NCBI GenBank assembly: GCA_947589005.1
Contig: CANPZO010000005.1
Location: 1 to 64,000 of the forward strand
Source: an uncultured Clostridia bacterium
GTDB lineage: Bacteria > Bacillota > Clostridia > UMGS1883
DNA length: 64,000 bases
Reading direction: 5' to 3'
This document shows, one piece after another, positions 34,745-43,637 of the stretch (positions are counted from its first letter, which is position 1; every line of letters begins with the position of its first letter). The position numbers and the translations under genes were made by a program. The notes under the pieces are model-generated. The model did not search any database. It saw nothing but the letters and a program-made list of their open reading frames with translations, and was not told the origin of the DNA.

Positions 34745-36054
34745 TGGCACTGGCAAGAAGGGCCAGGGTGTACATGACATACAACGGTCGTGACGCCGCA
34801 CAAATGGCCGAATACATAACCAGCTTCAAATATACGGACGTGGCGTCGGGGTCCAGCGACAGCATCAGCGTGGACCTCGACGACCGGGACCGCCACTGGA
34901 TCGGCGGCTGGTTCCCCCAAAAGGGGGACCGGCTGCAGCCGGTAATCGTTCTTCAGGACTGGGAGGCGGACGGCGAGAACATCGAAATCAACTGTGGCAG
35001 TTTTGACATAGATGACTTCTCGTTTAAGGGCGGCCCGATCCGTTGCACCATTGACGGCCTGGCGTTACCTTCCACCTCGGGCTTCAAGACCACTGAGAGA
35101 ACCAACACATACGAAAACACCACCCTCAAGGAAATCGGAATGGAGGTCGCAAAGAGGGCCGGGCTAAGTTTATTTTACGAGGCCGACACGGTGGGCGTGG
35201 AGAACGTCAGCCAGGACAACCAGACGGACTGTTCGTTTTACAGCGAACTCGTCACCAAGTACGGACTGGCCATGAAGATTTACAATGACCGCCTTGTGGT
35301 GTTCAACGAAGCAGACTATGAGGCCAAGGACCCCGTGGCGACACTGACCGAGGCAGATTTTGACCCGGGATGGTCATGGGACACGGCCCTGATCGGAACA
35401 TACACCGGGGTAAAATACCAATACAAACACACGGAAAAAGACCGAACCTTCACCGTGGAGATCGGCGGCGGCGACCGCATCCTGACTTGCAGCGATGCTG
35501 CCAACAATCAGACCGAGGCGACCCTTATCGCCCTGGCCAAGCTGAACAACGCCAACAAGGGCACCACTACCATGAAGGTCACCCTCAAGGCGACCCGGCG
35601 CATCATAGCGACTAACTGTGTGCAGATATCCGGGCTGGGACAGCTGGACGGAAAATATTTTGTGGAACAGGCGGAGACGTCCGTCTCGGACGGAACGAAG
35701 CTGTCGCTGGAGCTGCGACGAGTGGAGGGACGGTTCACAAAGGACGGCAAATTCACCGGAAAAACCAACACCAGCGGCACCAATATTCTGGGCCGTGCCT
35801 CGACGTCCATTTCCAGCACGACGCCGGAGCAGAAAACAGCCGAAGCCGCCAAACAATTCAAGAAGGGCGACAAGGTCAGAGTTACAAAGGGCGCCAAGAC
35901 ATACGACGGCGTGTCCCTCGCAGCGTTCGTCTACACCACGGTTTACACGGTTATCCAGGTGGGCGGCAAGAACCTGCCGAATGACCGGATCGTTATCGGC
36001 AAGGGCAGCGAGGTGACGGCGGCGGTCAAGGCAGAGGACCTTTACATGGCATAG
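34744..36054 (+). CDS. Late control protein D / baseplate hub
   Basis: 436 residues. ATG 34744 in a TGATG overlap is preferred to TTG 34741. The domain resembles the P2 GpD/T4 gp27-like hub (DSISVDLDDRDRHWIGGWFP, DCSFYSELVTKYGLAMKIYN). The C-terminal 65 residues are a separate SH3-like module (FKKGDKVRVTKGAKTYDG). Despite its name in P2, in this family the protein is a hub component. Confidence 0.87.
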   Translation: MALARRARVYMTYNGRDAAQMAEYITSFKYTDVASGSSDSISVDLDDRDRHWIGGWFPQKGDRLQPVIVLQDWEADGENIEINCGSFDIDDFSFKGGPIRCTIDGLALPSTSGFKTTERTNTYENTTLKEIGMEVAKRAGLSLFYEADTVGVENVSQDNQTDCSFYSELVTKYGLAMKIYNDRLVVFNEADYEAKDPVATLTEADFDPGWSWDTALIGTYTGVKYQYKHTEKDRTFTVEIGGGDRILTCSDAANNQTEATLIALAKLNNANKGTTTMKVTLKATRRIIATNCVQISGLGQLDGKYFVEQAETSVSDGTKLSLELRRVEGRFTKDGKFTGKTNTSGTNILGRASTSISSTTPEQKTAEAAKQFKKGDKVRVTKGAKTYDGVSLAAFVYTTVYTVIQVGGKNLPNDRIVIGKGSEVTAAVKAEDLYMA

Positions 36055-36067
36055 GAGGATGAGAAAA

Positions 36068-36409
36068 ATGCCCGATATGCAGGTTTTGAGAATCGGCAAA
36101 ATTTCAACGGTAAATTTAAACAAGGGCACAGCCAGGGTCACATACGAGGATCGGGACGGAGCGACAACGGGCGAAATCCCCTTCCTCGCCTGGACGTGCT
36201 GGCGGCCAAAAATAGGTGAAACCGTGCTGGTGGGACACATATCCAACGGAACCACCTCGGCGGTGATCTTCGGTCCGTTTTGGAACGAAAGCTGCCGTCC
36301 GGGGGACGTCGAGACCCGGACGCTGGAAGCCGAACACATAGAATTTAACGCAACCGGCGACAACATAAAAACCGACGTGGCCGAGCTGTATCGGCGCCGT
36401 TACGATTAG
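36068..36409 (+). CDS. Baseplate spike protein V
   Basis: 113 residues. ATG 36068 is chosen because AGGAGG ends at 36058; ATG 36059 would touch it. IGKISTVNLNKGTARVTYED is the OB-fold of gpV, and TWCWRPKIGETVLVGHI-like residues follow. A short spike tip (IEFNATGDNIKTD) ends the protein. Confidence 0.87.
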   Translation: MPDMQVLRIGKISTVNLNKGTARVTYEDRDGATTGEIPFLAWTCWRPKIGETVLVGHISNGTTSAVIFGPFWNESCRPGDVETRTLEAEHIEFNATGDNIKTDVAELYRRRYD

Positions 36410-36420
36410 GGGGGATATAA

Positions 36421-36819
36421 ATGGCCACCATAGGGAACTGGGGCGAGGATATTATATTCTCCACCAGCGACAGCCGGATTTTAACATTCCGGGATTTTTC
36501 CCGAACCGTATCCGCATCATGGGCCAGCCACAGCAGGGTCGGCCTGAAGGACCGCAGCGAATTTGTGCGCCCGGACCTGCAAAAAATTAAATTCACTATG
36601 GACCTTAACGCCATTCTCGGCGTCCCGCCAAGGGCGACGCTGGAGGCGCTGGAGATCGCCGTCGAGACCGGCGTGGTGAACGCCCTGGTGATCGGCGGCA
36701 AGGCGGTGGGCAGTAACCGCTGGAGAATAACGGAAACCAGCGAAGCCTGGGACGTGATTTACACCCAGGGCGAGCTGGTCAAGGCCAAGGTCGACGTGAC
36801 AATGGAGGAATATTTATGA
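36421..36819 (+). CDS. Tail protein U (P2 GpU-like)
   Basis: 132 residues. Pattern RVGLKDRSEFVRPDLQKIKF followed by GVPPRATLEALEIAVETGVV and a C-terminal strand WDVIYTQGELVKAKVDVTM matches GpU. It lies between V and W here, not beside T as in P2. Confidence 0.82.
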   Translation: MATIGNWGEDIIFSTSDSRILTFRDFSRTVSASWASHSRVGLKDRSEFVRPDLQKIKFTMDLNAILGVPPRATLEALEIAVETGVVNALVIGGKAVGSNRWRITETSEAWDVIYTQGELVKAKVDVTMEEYL

Positions 36820-37112
36820 CGCTTGCCGACGTTGAATTCAACACCAGGGGAACGATGAACGAGGCCGACGAAATAATCGAATGCCTTCGGACCCTGATCA
36901 TGACACCAGCCGGGACCGTCCCGCTGGATCGGGATTTCGGCATAAGCCAGGCGCCGCTTGACCGGCCTCTGGATATAGCGGAAAACCTGCTGGCCGTGGA
37001 GATCATCGACAAGGCCAGAAAGTACGAACCGAGAGCCGCAATCCGAGAGGTGCGGCTCACGGCAAACATGGAAGGAAAAATCACAGTAAAGGTGGCGATT
37101 GCAAATGCCTAA
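36816..37112 (+). CDS. Baseplate wedge protein W (gp25-like)
   Basis: 98 residues. ECLRTLIMTPAGTVPLDRDFG is the gp25 core, with a lysozyme-like fold lacking activity. Overlaps the U gene at ATGA. Confidence 0.9.
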   Translation: MTLADVEFNTRGTMNEADEIIECLRTLIMTPAGTVPLDRDFGISQAPLDRPLDIAENLLAVEIIDKARKYEPRAAIREVRLTANMEGKITVKVAIANA

Positions 37113-38259
37113 TACATTACAGTCGGTTTTTGATTTGCCGGACGTTTCGTTTGTGGAAAACGACACCCTCAAGGCGATGCAGGAACGAATGATCGCCAAC
37201 TATGAAAAACGCTACAAGGAATTGACCGGCAAGCAAAGCAGCCTCGCACCCGCCGACAAGATGCGCATTGTGCTATATACGCTGGTGCTGGAATTGTACC
37301 AGATAGAAATGCACGTCGACCGGGCCGGGAAGCAGGACCTGTTAAAATACAGTTACGGCGAATTTTTGGACAATCTGGCAGCCGCCAGAGGCGTGACCAG
37401 GCAACAGGCAGCAGCGGCCACGGTGACCATGCGCTTCACACTTTCGGAAAAAAAGAACTACGTTATCGGCATCCCTGCGGGCACCCGTGTCACCAACGGC
37501 GACGGAATATATTTCCAAACCCTGGAATACGCAGAGGTCGGGATCGGGGACACATACGCCGACGTGGTGGCGGAATGCACCGAGGTCGGGATCAGGGGCA
37601 ACGATCTGGTGCCCGACCAGATAAACATTCTGGTCGATCCCATAGCATACGTGGCCAGCGTCACGAATACGGACACCTCGGACGGCGGCGCCGAATTGGA
37701 AACCGACGAAAGCCTGGCCGAAAGGGTGTTCCTTGCACCGGCGAGCTACAGCGTGGCCGGACCTGAAGGGGCATACGTTTACTGGGCCAAGACCTACAAC
37801 ACCAGCATCGGGTCAATAAAACCCGTGACGCCTTCCCCCGGCGTGGTAGACATTTATATTTTGATGGACGATGGCACCATTCCGCAGCATACCGTGGTGA
37901 CCGGTCTTCAGGCGTACCTGTCGGACGAAAACATCCGGCCCCTGACGGACAAGGTGACGGTCAAAACCCCGACCGTCAAAAATTTCAAGGTAAATTTGAA
38001 ATACTACATAAACCGCAGCAACAGCGCCTCGGCAACACAAATTCAAGACGAGGTTACGGCGGCAATCGCCGAATACATCAAATGGCAGACCACCGAAATC
38101 GGAATCGACATAAACCCCTCGGAGCTGACAAAGCGAATTGTCGCAGCCGGGGCCAAGAGGGTGGAGCTGACGGAGCCGGTTTTCACGGCGGTGGAGGAAA
38201 CGGAGGTCGCACAGTGCGACGGCCAGACCGTAAATTACGGGGGGCTGGAGGATGACTGA
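37105..38259 (+). CDS. Baseplate protein J
   Basis: 384 residues. ATG 37105 overlaps the end of W. The central region RFTLSEKKNYVIGIPAGTRV and the stretch ATNTDTSDGGAELETDESLA-like define the J family. Wedge component linked to W and I. Confidence 0.9.
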   Translation: MPNTLQSVFDLPDVSFVENDTLKAMQERMIANYEKRYKELTGKQSSLAPADKMRIVLYTLVLELYQIEMHVDRAGKQDLLKYSYGEFLDNLAAARGVTRQQAAAATVTMRFTLSEKKNYVIGIPAGTRVTNGDGIYFQTLEYAEVGIGDTYADVVAECTEVGIRGNDLVPDQINILVDPIAYVASVTNTDTSDGGAELETDESLAERVFLAPASYSVAGPEGAYVYWAKTYNTSIGSIKPVTPSPGVVDIYILMDDGTIPQHTVVTGLQAYLSDENIRPLTDKVTVKTPTVKNFKVNLKYYINRSNSASATQIQDEVTAAIAEYIKWQTTEIGIDINPSELTKRIVAAGAKRVELTEPVFTAVEETEVAQCDGQTVNYGGLEDD

Positions 38260-38818
38260 TTTATACACCGGCCAGCTGACGGATCTGTTGCTGAACGAGG
38301 CAAGATATAATCCGGAAATACAGGCCATCGCCTTTGCGGTTCGGGAAGAAAAACGGCGGATCATGGACGAAGCGGCGAGGACCCGAACCATGGCCATGAT
38401 AGATATGCTGCCGGAAAAAATCCTCGACGTGCTGGCGGCGGAGCTTCGGACCCCGGCATACAGTGAAAGTTACCCCATGGAAACGAAGCGTGCCCTGATC
38501 AAGGGGACGCTGACATTCTACAAAAAACTGGGAACGCCCAGCGCCGTCAACTGGGTCATTCAGGCGATATTCGGCAACGGTCACGTGGAAGAATGGTTTG
38601 ATTACGGCGGCCAGCCGTATTATTTCAAACTGGAAATCGAGGTGCCGGAAACGGGCATCACCGCCGAACAGCAAGCCGAAATCCTGCGGGGCGTTTTGTT
38701 TTGCAAGAACGTCCGGTCATGGCTGGAAAACACGGACTACTTCAATGAGGCGACCGCAGAGATGTACATCGGGACATATACCGGAACAATAAACCGGCTG
38801 GAGGTCTGGCCGGAATGA
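38252..38818 (+). CDS. Baseplate protein I
   Basis: 188 residues. Contains DMLPEKILDVLAAELRTPAY and LIKGTLTFYKKLGTPSAVNW, typical of P2 gpI, which connects the baseplate to fibres. Start overlaps the J gene. Confidence 0.88.
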   Translation: MTDLYTGQLTDLLLNEARYNPEIQAIAFAVREEKRRIMDEAARTRTMAMIDMLPEKILDVLAAELRTPAYSESYPMETKRALIKGTLTFYKKLGTPSAVNWVIQAIFGNGHVEEWFDYGGQPYYFKLEIEVPETGITAEQQAEILRGVLFCKNVRSWLENTDYFNEATAEMYIGTYTGTINRLEVWPE

Positions 38819-38831
38819 TAGGAGGATGAAG

Positions 38832-41489
38832 ATGGCAACATTCAAGACAATAGTGACCGACGTGGGCCAGCGGAAAATCACGGAGGCCACTCTGAACGGC
38901 GGCAAGGTCAACATCGTAAAAGCAGCCGTGGGCGATGGCGGCGGTAACTTTTACACGCCCACCACCGGACAGACCGAATTGAAAAGGGAGACATGGCGGG
39001 GAGACATAGCCTTCAAGCAGATCAACGAAAACGACCGGAAGGTCATCGACGTGAAGGTCATTATCCCCGCCGACGTGGGAGGCTTCACCGTGCGGGAGGC
39101 CGGACTATTCGATGACGAAGGCGACATGATCGTCGTTTGCAACACCCCATCCACGGAAAAGGCCACCATCGCCATAGGGTCGGCGAGCACCCTAACGCTG
39201 TTCATGCACATCATATTTTCAGACATGAATGCGGTAAACATCAGGGTCGAACCGACGATCGACGTCATGACCCACGATGAGGTGGCCGCCATGATCGAGG
39301 TGGAAGCAAGGGCCCGTGAGCTGGGCGACAGCGCCGCCGTCGAAGCACTGCGGCAAGTACGCCTCCACCGGGAGAGCGCCGACGCCGAATTCCAGGCTGA
39401 AGCCAAGGCGAGAGAGGCCGGGGACACCAAAACCCTGACGGACGCCAAGAGCTACACGGACACGAAGGCCGCCGACGCCCTGAAACAGGCCAAGCAGTAC
39501 GCCGACGAGCTGCACGCAGCAATCAAGGTGTGGGACTACAAGGGCACCTTGGGCGCCAGCGGCACCGTGAAGGAACTGCCGAAAAGCGGATACAAAACCG
39601 GCTGGAATTACTGTGTGGCAACGGCGGGGACATACGCCGGGGCCAAGCTGGAAGTCGGCGACATAGTGATCTGCGTTAAGGACTTCGACGGCACGGCCAA
39701 GGACAGCGACTGGTCCTTTGTACAGGGGAACATCGACGGCGCCGTGGTGGGACCGGCCAGCGCCGTGGACAAACGCATTGCGGTTTTTGACGGCACGACC
39801 GGCAAGCTGATCAGCGACGGCGGCACGACCATCGCCGAGCTGACTGCCGAGCAGGAAAAGAAGCTGGACATTGTGCGCCGGAGCGCATCAACAAACGTGT
39901 CGTTTTTGGACACGGACAACTTCGACGTTGTGTTTGACGGACCGGCAAAGACGGTGACCATCACCAAAAAATCCACGGCCACGACCGATGATCTGGCCTA
40001 CACCCTGACGGAGACGGACGATGAAATGTTCCTGAACGACCTGAACATAACCACCGTCATAAACGCCATGGACGAAACCTGCGACGAATTTTTCAGCCAC
40101 ACGGGGAGCGGCACCGCCGACAGCCCGCTGGTGCTGACGGCCATCAAGCCCTTTGCCTTCGGATTTACGGTGGCGAACAATGAGCAGTATCACGGTAACG
40201 CCATAGCCCTGACGGTGGGTGCCGTGGACGAAGCCAGCAAATACCTGGACGGCGTGGGAGCTGTACAGACGGCCTTCTTCTGCGGACCGAAAGACGGGGG
40301 CGAGTACGTCTGGGCCGGGCCGTGGGTGGAGCAAGCCAAAGTGGTGAAAAAGGCAGAGCGCCTGAACACCGCCCGGAACATAAACGACACAGAGTTTGAC
40401 GGCACAAAGAACATCAGATTAAAGAACACGTGGAACTACGTCGTGAACGCAAGCTCGTCCACGGTGACACAGAGATATATTTCATTCAGTCGCACGGGCA
40501 GCGGCAAGGCCACGGTGCTGATGACGTCGAATGACTGCGTATACCTTATACTGCTTACCGGCACAACAGGTTACAAGGTGGTCGAGATAGCCAACAACGG
40601 AACAAGTGCGGGGTCGTTCAGAACATATAATGACGGTTTGATATTATTTCAGACCGGACGCCCGTGCCCTGCGGTATATTTCACGGTGCTGGGGAATACC
40701 TACACCACGCTGAGCTTCACCCCGCACAACGGGGCGCCAACACCCATGGAAAACGCAGAAGTCCAGTCGCTGGCAGAGCTGCCCATCGGGACGGAGGACA
40801 TCGGCGACGGAGCCATAACGGCGGCAAAACTGGCCGCCGCCGTGTCAAGCCAACTGCATACCCACAGCAACAAAACGGTGCTGGACGGCATCGGAATAAA
40901 CCAGGTCACCAACTGGAACGGCGCCTATGACCATTCACAGAAAAAAGACAACCCCCACGGGGTCAGCAAGGCACAGGTGGGTCTCGGTAACGTAGACAAC
41001 ACATCAGACATGAACAAACCCGTGTCCAAAGCGCAACAGGCGGCGATCGATTTCGCCCAGACGCCGGGACTGGAGGCGCTGAGGGGAATAAAAGCGCATG
41101 ATGAAATGTTTCGGGCAAAGAGAATATTTAGAGGGATTTCAACACCAGCGGAAACCCAGACTGTGGATTTGAGTAACGAAAGTTTCACGGCGGCAACATA
41201 TAACATTCTTTTGTTCATACAAACTAACACCGAACAAAAAACATCGAAAGTAATTATCAAATTGCCGCAGCTGCCCGAATGGATAAGCGAGATCAACGTC
41301 ATGGCAATGGGCGGAGTCAGCGAGACCGTCAGCCTTGACATAGATCGGGCAGACAAGGGCCTCGCATTCACCGGGGAAATGAACATGACATCAGTGGACA
41401 TAGGGCTCGGGCTTGTGCCAGCTGGCACGGCCTCCGTCAAGTCATTCCGGCTCGAAGGAGACAGCGCCGATCTATTGATACAGATGTAA
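38832..41489 (+). CDS. Tail fibre protein
   Basis: 885 residues from ATG 38832 (AGGAGG at 38820; the ATG at 38826 touches it). Residues 1-155 are the DUF3751-type fibre attachment domain (FKTIVTDVGQRKITEATLNG). Coiled coils follow around 165-230. Beta-rich repeats and the segment NPHGVSKAQVGLGNVDNTSD, a common fibre repeat, lie near the end. This is host-contact protein one; the DGR target downstream is probably its tip or a second adhesin. Confidence 0.88.
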   Translation: MATFKTIVTDVGQRKITEATLNGGKVNIVKAAVGDGGGNFYTPTTGQTELKRETWRGDIAFKQINENDRKVIDVKVIIPADVGGFTVREAGLFDDEGDMIVVCNTPSTEKATIAIGSASTLTLFMHIIFSDMNAVNIRVEPTIDVMTHDEVAAMIEVEARARELGDSAAVEALRQVRLHRESADAEFQAEAKAREAGDTKTLTDAKSYTDTKAADALKQAKQYADELHAAIKVWDYKGTLGASGTVKELPKSGYKTGWNYCVATAGTYAGAKLEVGDIVICVKDFDGTAKDSDWSFVQGNIDGAVVGPASAVDKRIAVFDGTTGKLISDGGTTIAELTAEQEKKLDIVRRSASTNVSFLDTDNFDVVFDGPAKTVTITKKSTATTDDLAYTLTETDDEMFLNDLNITTVINAMDETCDEFFSHTGSGTADSPLVLTAIKPFAFGFTVANNEQYHGNAIALTVGAVDEASKYLDGVGAVQTAFFCGPKDGGEYVWAGPWVEQAKVVKKAERLNTARNINDTEFDGTKNIRLKNTWNYVVNASSSTVTQRYISFSRTGSGKATVLMTSNDCVYLILLTGTTGYKVVEIANNGTSAGSFRTYNDGLILFQTGRPCPAVYFTVLGNTYTTLSFTPHNGAPTPMENAEVQSLAELPIGTEDIGDGAITAAKLAAAVSSQLHTHSNKTVLDGIGINQVTNWNGAYDHSQKKDNPHGVSKAQVGLGNVDNTSDMNKPVSKAQQAAIDFAQTPGLEALRGIKAHDEMFRAKRIFRGISTPAETQTVDLSNESFTAATYNILLFIQTNTEQKTSKVIIKLPQLPEWISEINVMAMGGVSETVSLDIDRADKGLAFTGEMNMTSVDIGLGLVPAGTASVKSFRLEGDSADLLIQM

Positions 41490-41511
41490 ACAAAAAGGGA
41501 GGACGAACCAC

Positions 41512-41682
41512 ATGGCGAACATAATAATCAAATCCGACGAGCGGCGGGCCTTGGAGCGCAAGGTCGCCCGTGATTTCAGGGCCGGAAGCACCGGCGAGCA
41601 GCGTGAAGCCGTTGAGGTGATAGCGGCGAAAAGCCGGGAGGCATACGCCGAAGCAAAGAAAATGGAGGCGAAATATAAATGA
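41512..41682 (+). CDS. Small helical protein between fibre and DGR target, 56 aa
   Basis: ATG 41512 after GGGAGGACG; the stop overlaps the DGR target start (ATGA). The product (MANIIIKSDERRALER...KKMEAKYK) is a single charged helix. The strong ribosome site and exact overlap argue that it is real. Possibly a fibre assembly helper, by position only. Confidence 0.7.
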   Translation: MANIIIKSDERRALERKVARDFRAGSTGEQREAVEVIAAKSREAYAEAKKMEAKYK

Positions 41683-42761
41683 GTAACTATGCAGAATTCA
41701 AAGCAGCGGTCGAGGCCATGCCGGGAGGCAGCAACACGGTCCGGCTGGACGATGTGGGCCTGCCGTCCATCATGGTAAAAATACCCGCCATGAGCTGCGG
41801 GTCGCTGGTGACCGGCGCAAGCGAGCACGACACGCACCCGGCTTTTGTGGTCGGGCAGGACGAAAAGGGCTATGCCCTGATCGGAAAATACCTGGCCAGC
41901 ATAGTCAATGACCGGGCGTACAGCATCCCCGGCGCCGACCCCGCCGCCAGCATAAACGCAGACAACGCCCGAAAGATGTGCCGCAACAAGGGGGCGGGCT
42001 GGTGCATGACGCCCTTCGCCCTGTGGTCGGCCATAGCGTTATGGTGCAAGAAAAACGGCACCATGCCCCACGGTAACAACAGCTACGGCAAGGACGTGGG
42101 CAACACACAGGAAAAGGCGGTCCCCACAACCTACGACAGCGGCCACAACAACGATCCGGCAAGGACGGCAACGGGCACCGGCCCGGTGACCTGGGCGCAC
42201 GATTTCACCCCGGAGGGCATTTGTGACCTGAACGGCAACGTCTGGGAATGGTGCGACGGCTTCCGCCTGGTATGGGGGGAACCGCAATTCGACCTGACGC
42301 ATACCATATCCGTTGACCCGAACAACGTGGACTGGAAAGCCCTCGACGCATCCTCCGGCAGCTTCGTGGCGCCGGAGTGCAAGACCGGGGACAGCGGCGT
42401 AAAAGCCAACGGCGCCACCGTGAAATTAAACAGGGCGGGGAGCATCTACACATGGGATACCGGCATCGCCACAGCCACCCAAAACTGGGAAAATACGGCT
42501 TTCGGCAGCCTGGCTTACGCCTCCGGCATAGGGGGCGCCGCCAAGCAAGCACTCCAAATCTGGGGCCTTGGCCCGGACGGGGCAGTGGCGGACTATAAGG
42601 GCGACAACTTCTGGGCGCAGACGAAGTACAATGAACGCTTCCCGGTCCGTGGCGGCTACTGGAACAATGGTGCGAGCGCCGGTGTGTTTGCCCTGCACTT
42701 GCGCCATGCCCGGTCGCGTGTCAGCACGGACGTGGGCTTCCGCCTCGCTTTGTACGAATAA
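41679..42761 (+). CDS. DGR target protein, FGE/C-type-lectin-like adhesin
   Basis: 360 residues. The body resembles the formylglycine-generating-enzyme fold used as a variable scaffold (EGICDLNGNVWEWCDGFRLV). The C-terminus carries the variable region, codons 320-357 (RGGYWNNGASAGVFAL ... VGFRLALYE). Nine codons differ from the template (residues 323, 327, 333, 340, 342, 343, 347, 349, 351), all Asn or Ile codons in the template. It is expected to be a receptor-binding protein at the fibre tip, like Mtd in function. Confidence 0.93.
   Translation: MSNYAEFKAAVEAMPGGSNTVRLDDVGLPSIMVKIPAMSCGSLVTGASEHDTHPAFVVGQDEKGYALIGKYLASIVNDRAYSIPGADPAASINADNARKMCRNKGAGWCMTPFALWSAIALWCKKNGTMPHGNNSYGKDVGNTQEKAVPTTYDSGHNNDPARTATGTGPVTWAHDFTPEGICDLNGNVWEWCDGFRLVWGEPQFDLTHTISVDPNNVDWKALDASSGSFVAPECKTGDSGVKANGATVKLNRAGSIYTWDTGIATATQNWENTAFGSLAYASGIGGAAKQALQIWGLGPDGAVADYKGDNFWAQTKYNERFPVRGGYWNNGASAGVFALHLRHARSRVSTDVGFRLALYE
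42635..42749 (+). other. DGR variable region (VR), 115 bp
   Basis: Aligns without gaps to 43365-43479. It differs at 42645, 42657, 42676, 42696, 42702, 42703, 42705, 42717, 42718, 42724 and 42729; at every one the template has A. The last 19 bp (42731-42749) are identical and end sharply, as expected for the initiation-of-mutagenic-homing element. Confidence 0.97.
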
Positions 42762-42794
42762 TTCACTGTACACTGATCACTGAAACACTGCCAA

Positions 42795-42812
42795 GGGCGG
42801 CGATAGCCGCCC
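42795..42812 (+). promoter_or_regulatory. Hairpin downstream of VR
   Basis: GGGCGGC-GATA-GCCGCCC, a perfect 7-bp stem with tetraloop, 33 bp after the target stop. Known DGRs carry a hairpin or cruciform downstream of VR that aids homing; here it is 45 bp from the VR end. Confidence 0.55.
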
Positions 42813-42842
42813 ACGAAAAACGAAGCAAAGGAGTGCAGCAGC

Positions 42843-43301
42843 ATGGACGAACAAAGGGCCGCCGAGCCAACGGCCATGGCATACCGGCCATTTTACCTGA
42901 AGACAAAAATCGAAGACATGATAAAATACGGGAAAAAGGCCGTGGCGATGTTCCCCCGGCGAGAGCGGCAGACAGCCGACGAGATAAGGGCGACCATGCT
43001 GGAGATGTACACCCTGGCCATAACCATAGAAAAGAAGTACTACCGAAAGACCACCCTGCAGGAGCTGGACGTGAAGCTGGAGGTGCTGCGTCACCTGATA
43101 CGGCTTGCCAGCGACAAAGACTATTATGACAGGGAGGTCCCGAAAAAGGCTCCGGACGGAAAAACCGTGAAGGGCGAAGACGGCAAAGCGGTGCATACAA
43201 ATATGCAGCCGCCGCTCCCCCTGAAGAAATACGAGACCTGGAGCCGGTTATTAAACGAAATCGGCTGCATAATCGGCGGTTACATGAAAACGATAAAATA
43301 A
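42843..43301 (+). CDS. DGR accessory variability protein Avd
   Basis: 152 residues, start after AAAGGAG. Four-helix layout with KIEDMIKYGKKAVAMFPRRE and DVKLEVLRHLIRLASDKDYY, the Avd pattern, plus a charged insertion (GKTVKGEDGKAV) and a final helix. Avd binds the template RNA and the reverse transcriptase. It lies between VR and TR as in known cassettes. Confidence 0.9.
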   Translation: MDEQRAAEPTAMAYRPFYLKTKIEDMIKYGKKAVAMFPRRERQTADEIRATMLEMYTLAITIEKKYYRKTTLQELDVKLEVLRHLIRLASDKDYYDREVPKKAPDGKTVKGEDGKAVHTNMQPPLPLKKYETWSRLLNEIGCIIGGYMKTIK

Positions 43302-43364
43302 CCGCCGACAGCAAGCCTTATTTCGAGGGGGCGGGCCAATTAAAGCGGTTCCCACGAGTGTATG

Positions 43365-43479
43365 ACGCTTCCCGATCCGTGGCGGCAACTGGAACAATGG
43401 TGCGAACGCCGGTGTGTTTGCCCTGAACTTGAACAATGCCCGGTCGAATGTCAACACGAACGTGGGCTTCCGCCTCGCT
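43365..43479 (+). other. DGR template repeat (TR) and RNA region
   Basis: The 115-bp template for VR. Rich in AAC/AAT codons in the target phase, so mutation at A reshapes Asn codons. The whole gene-free stretch 43302-43637 probably forms the structured DGR RNA; paired words such as GCGCCCC/GGGGC and TTTCCGC/GCGGAAA lie at 43510-43585. Confidence 0.95.
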
Positions 43480-43637
43480 CTGCCGCTGCACCGGAACGAC
43501 ACAGCGGCGCCCCAAGGGGCACCGCTCGGAGTGCAGCGCCAAAGGGGTCGCCTCCTTCCTTTCCGCAGGGCGGCGGAAAGGGACAGATTGAATTGCCGTG
43601 AAGACGGAAACGCCACGCACGGCGGAAGGGGCAAAAG

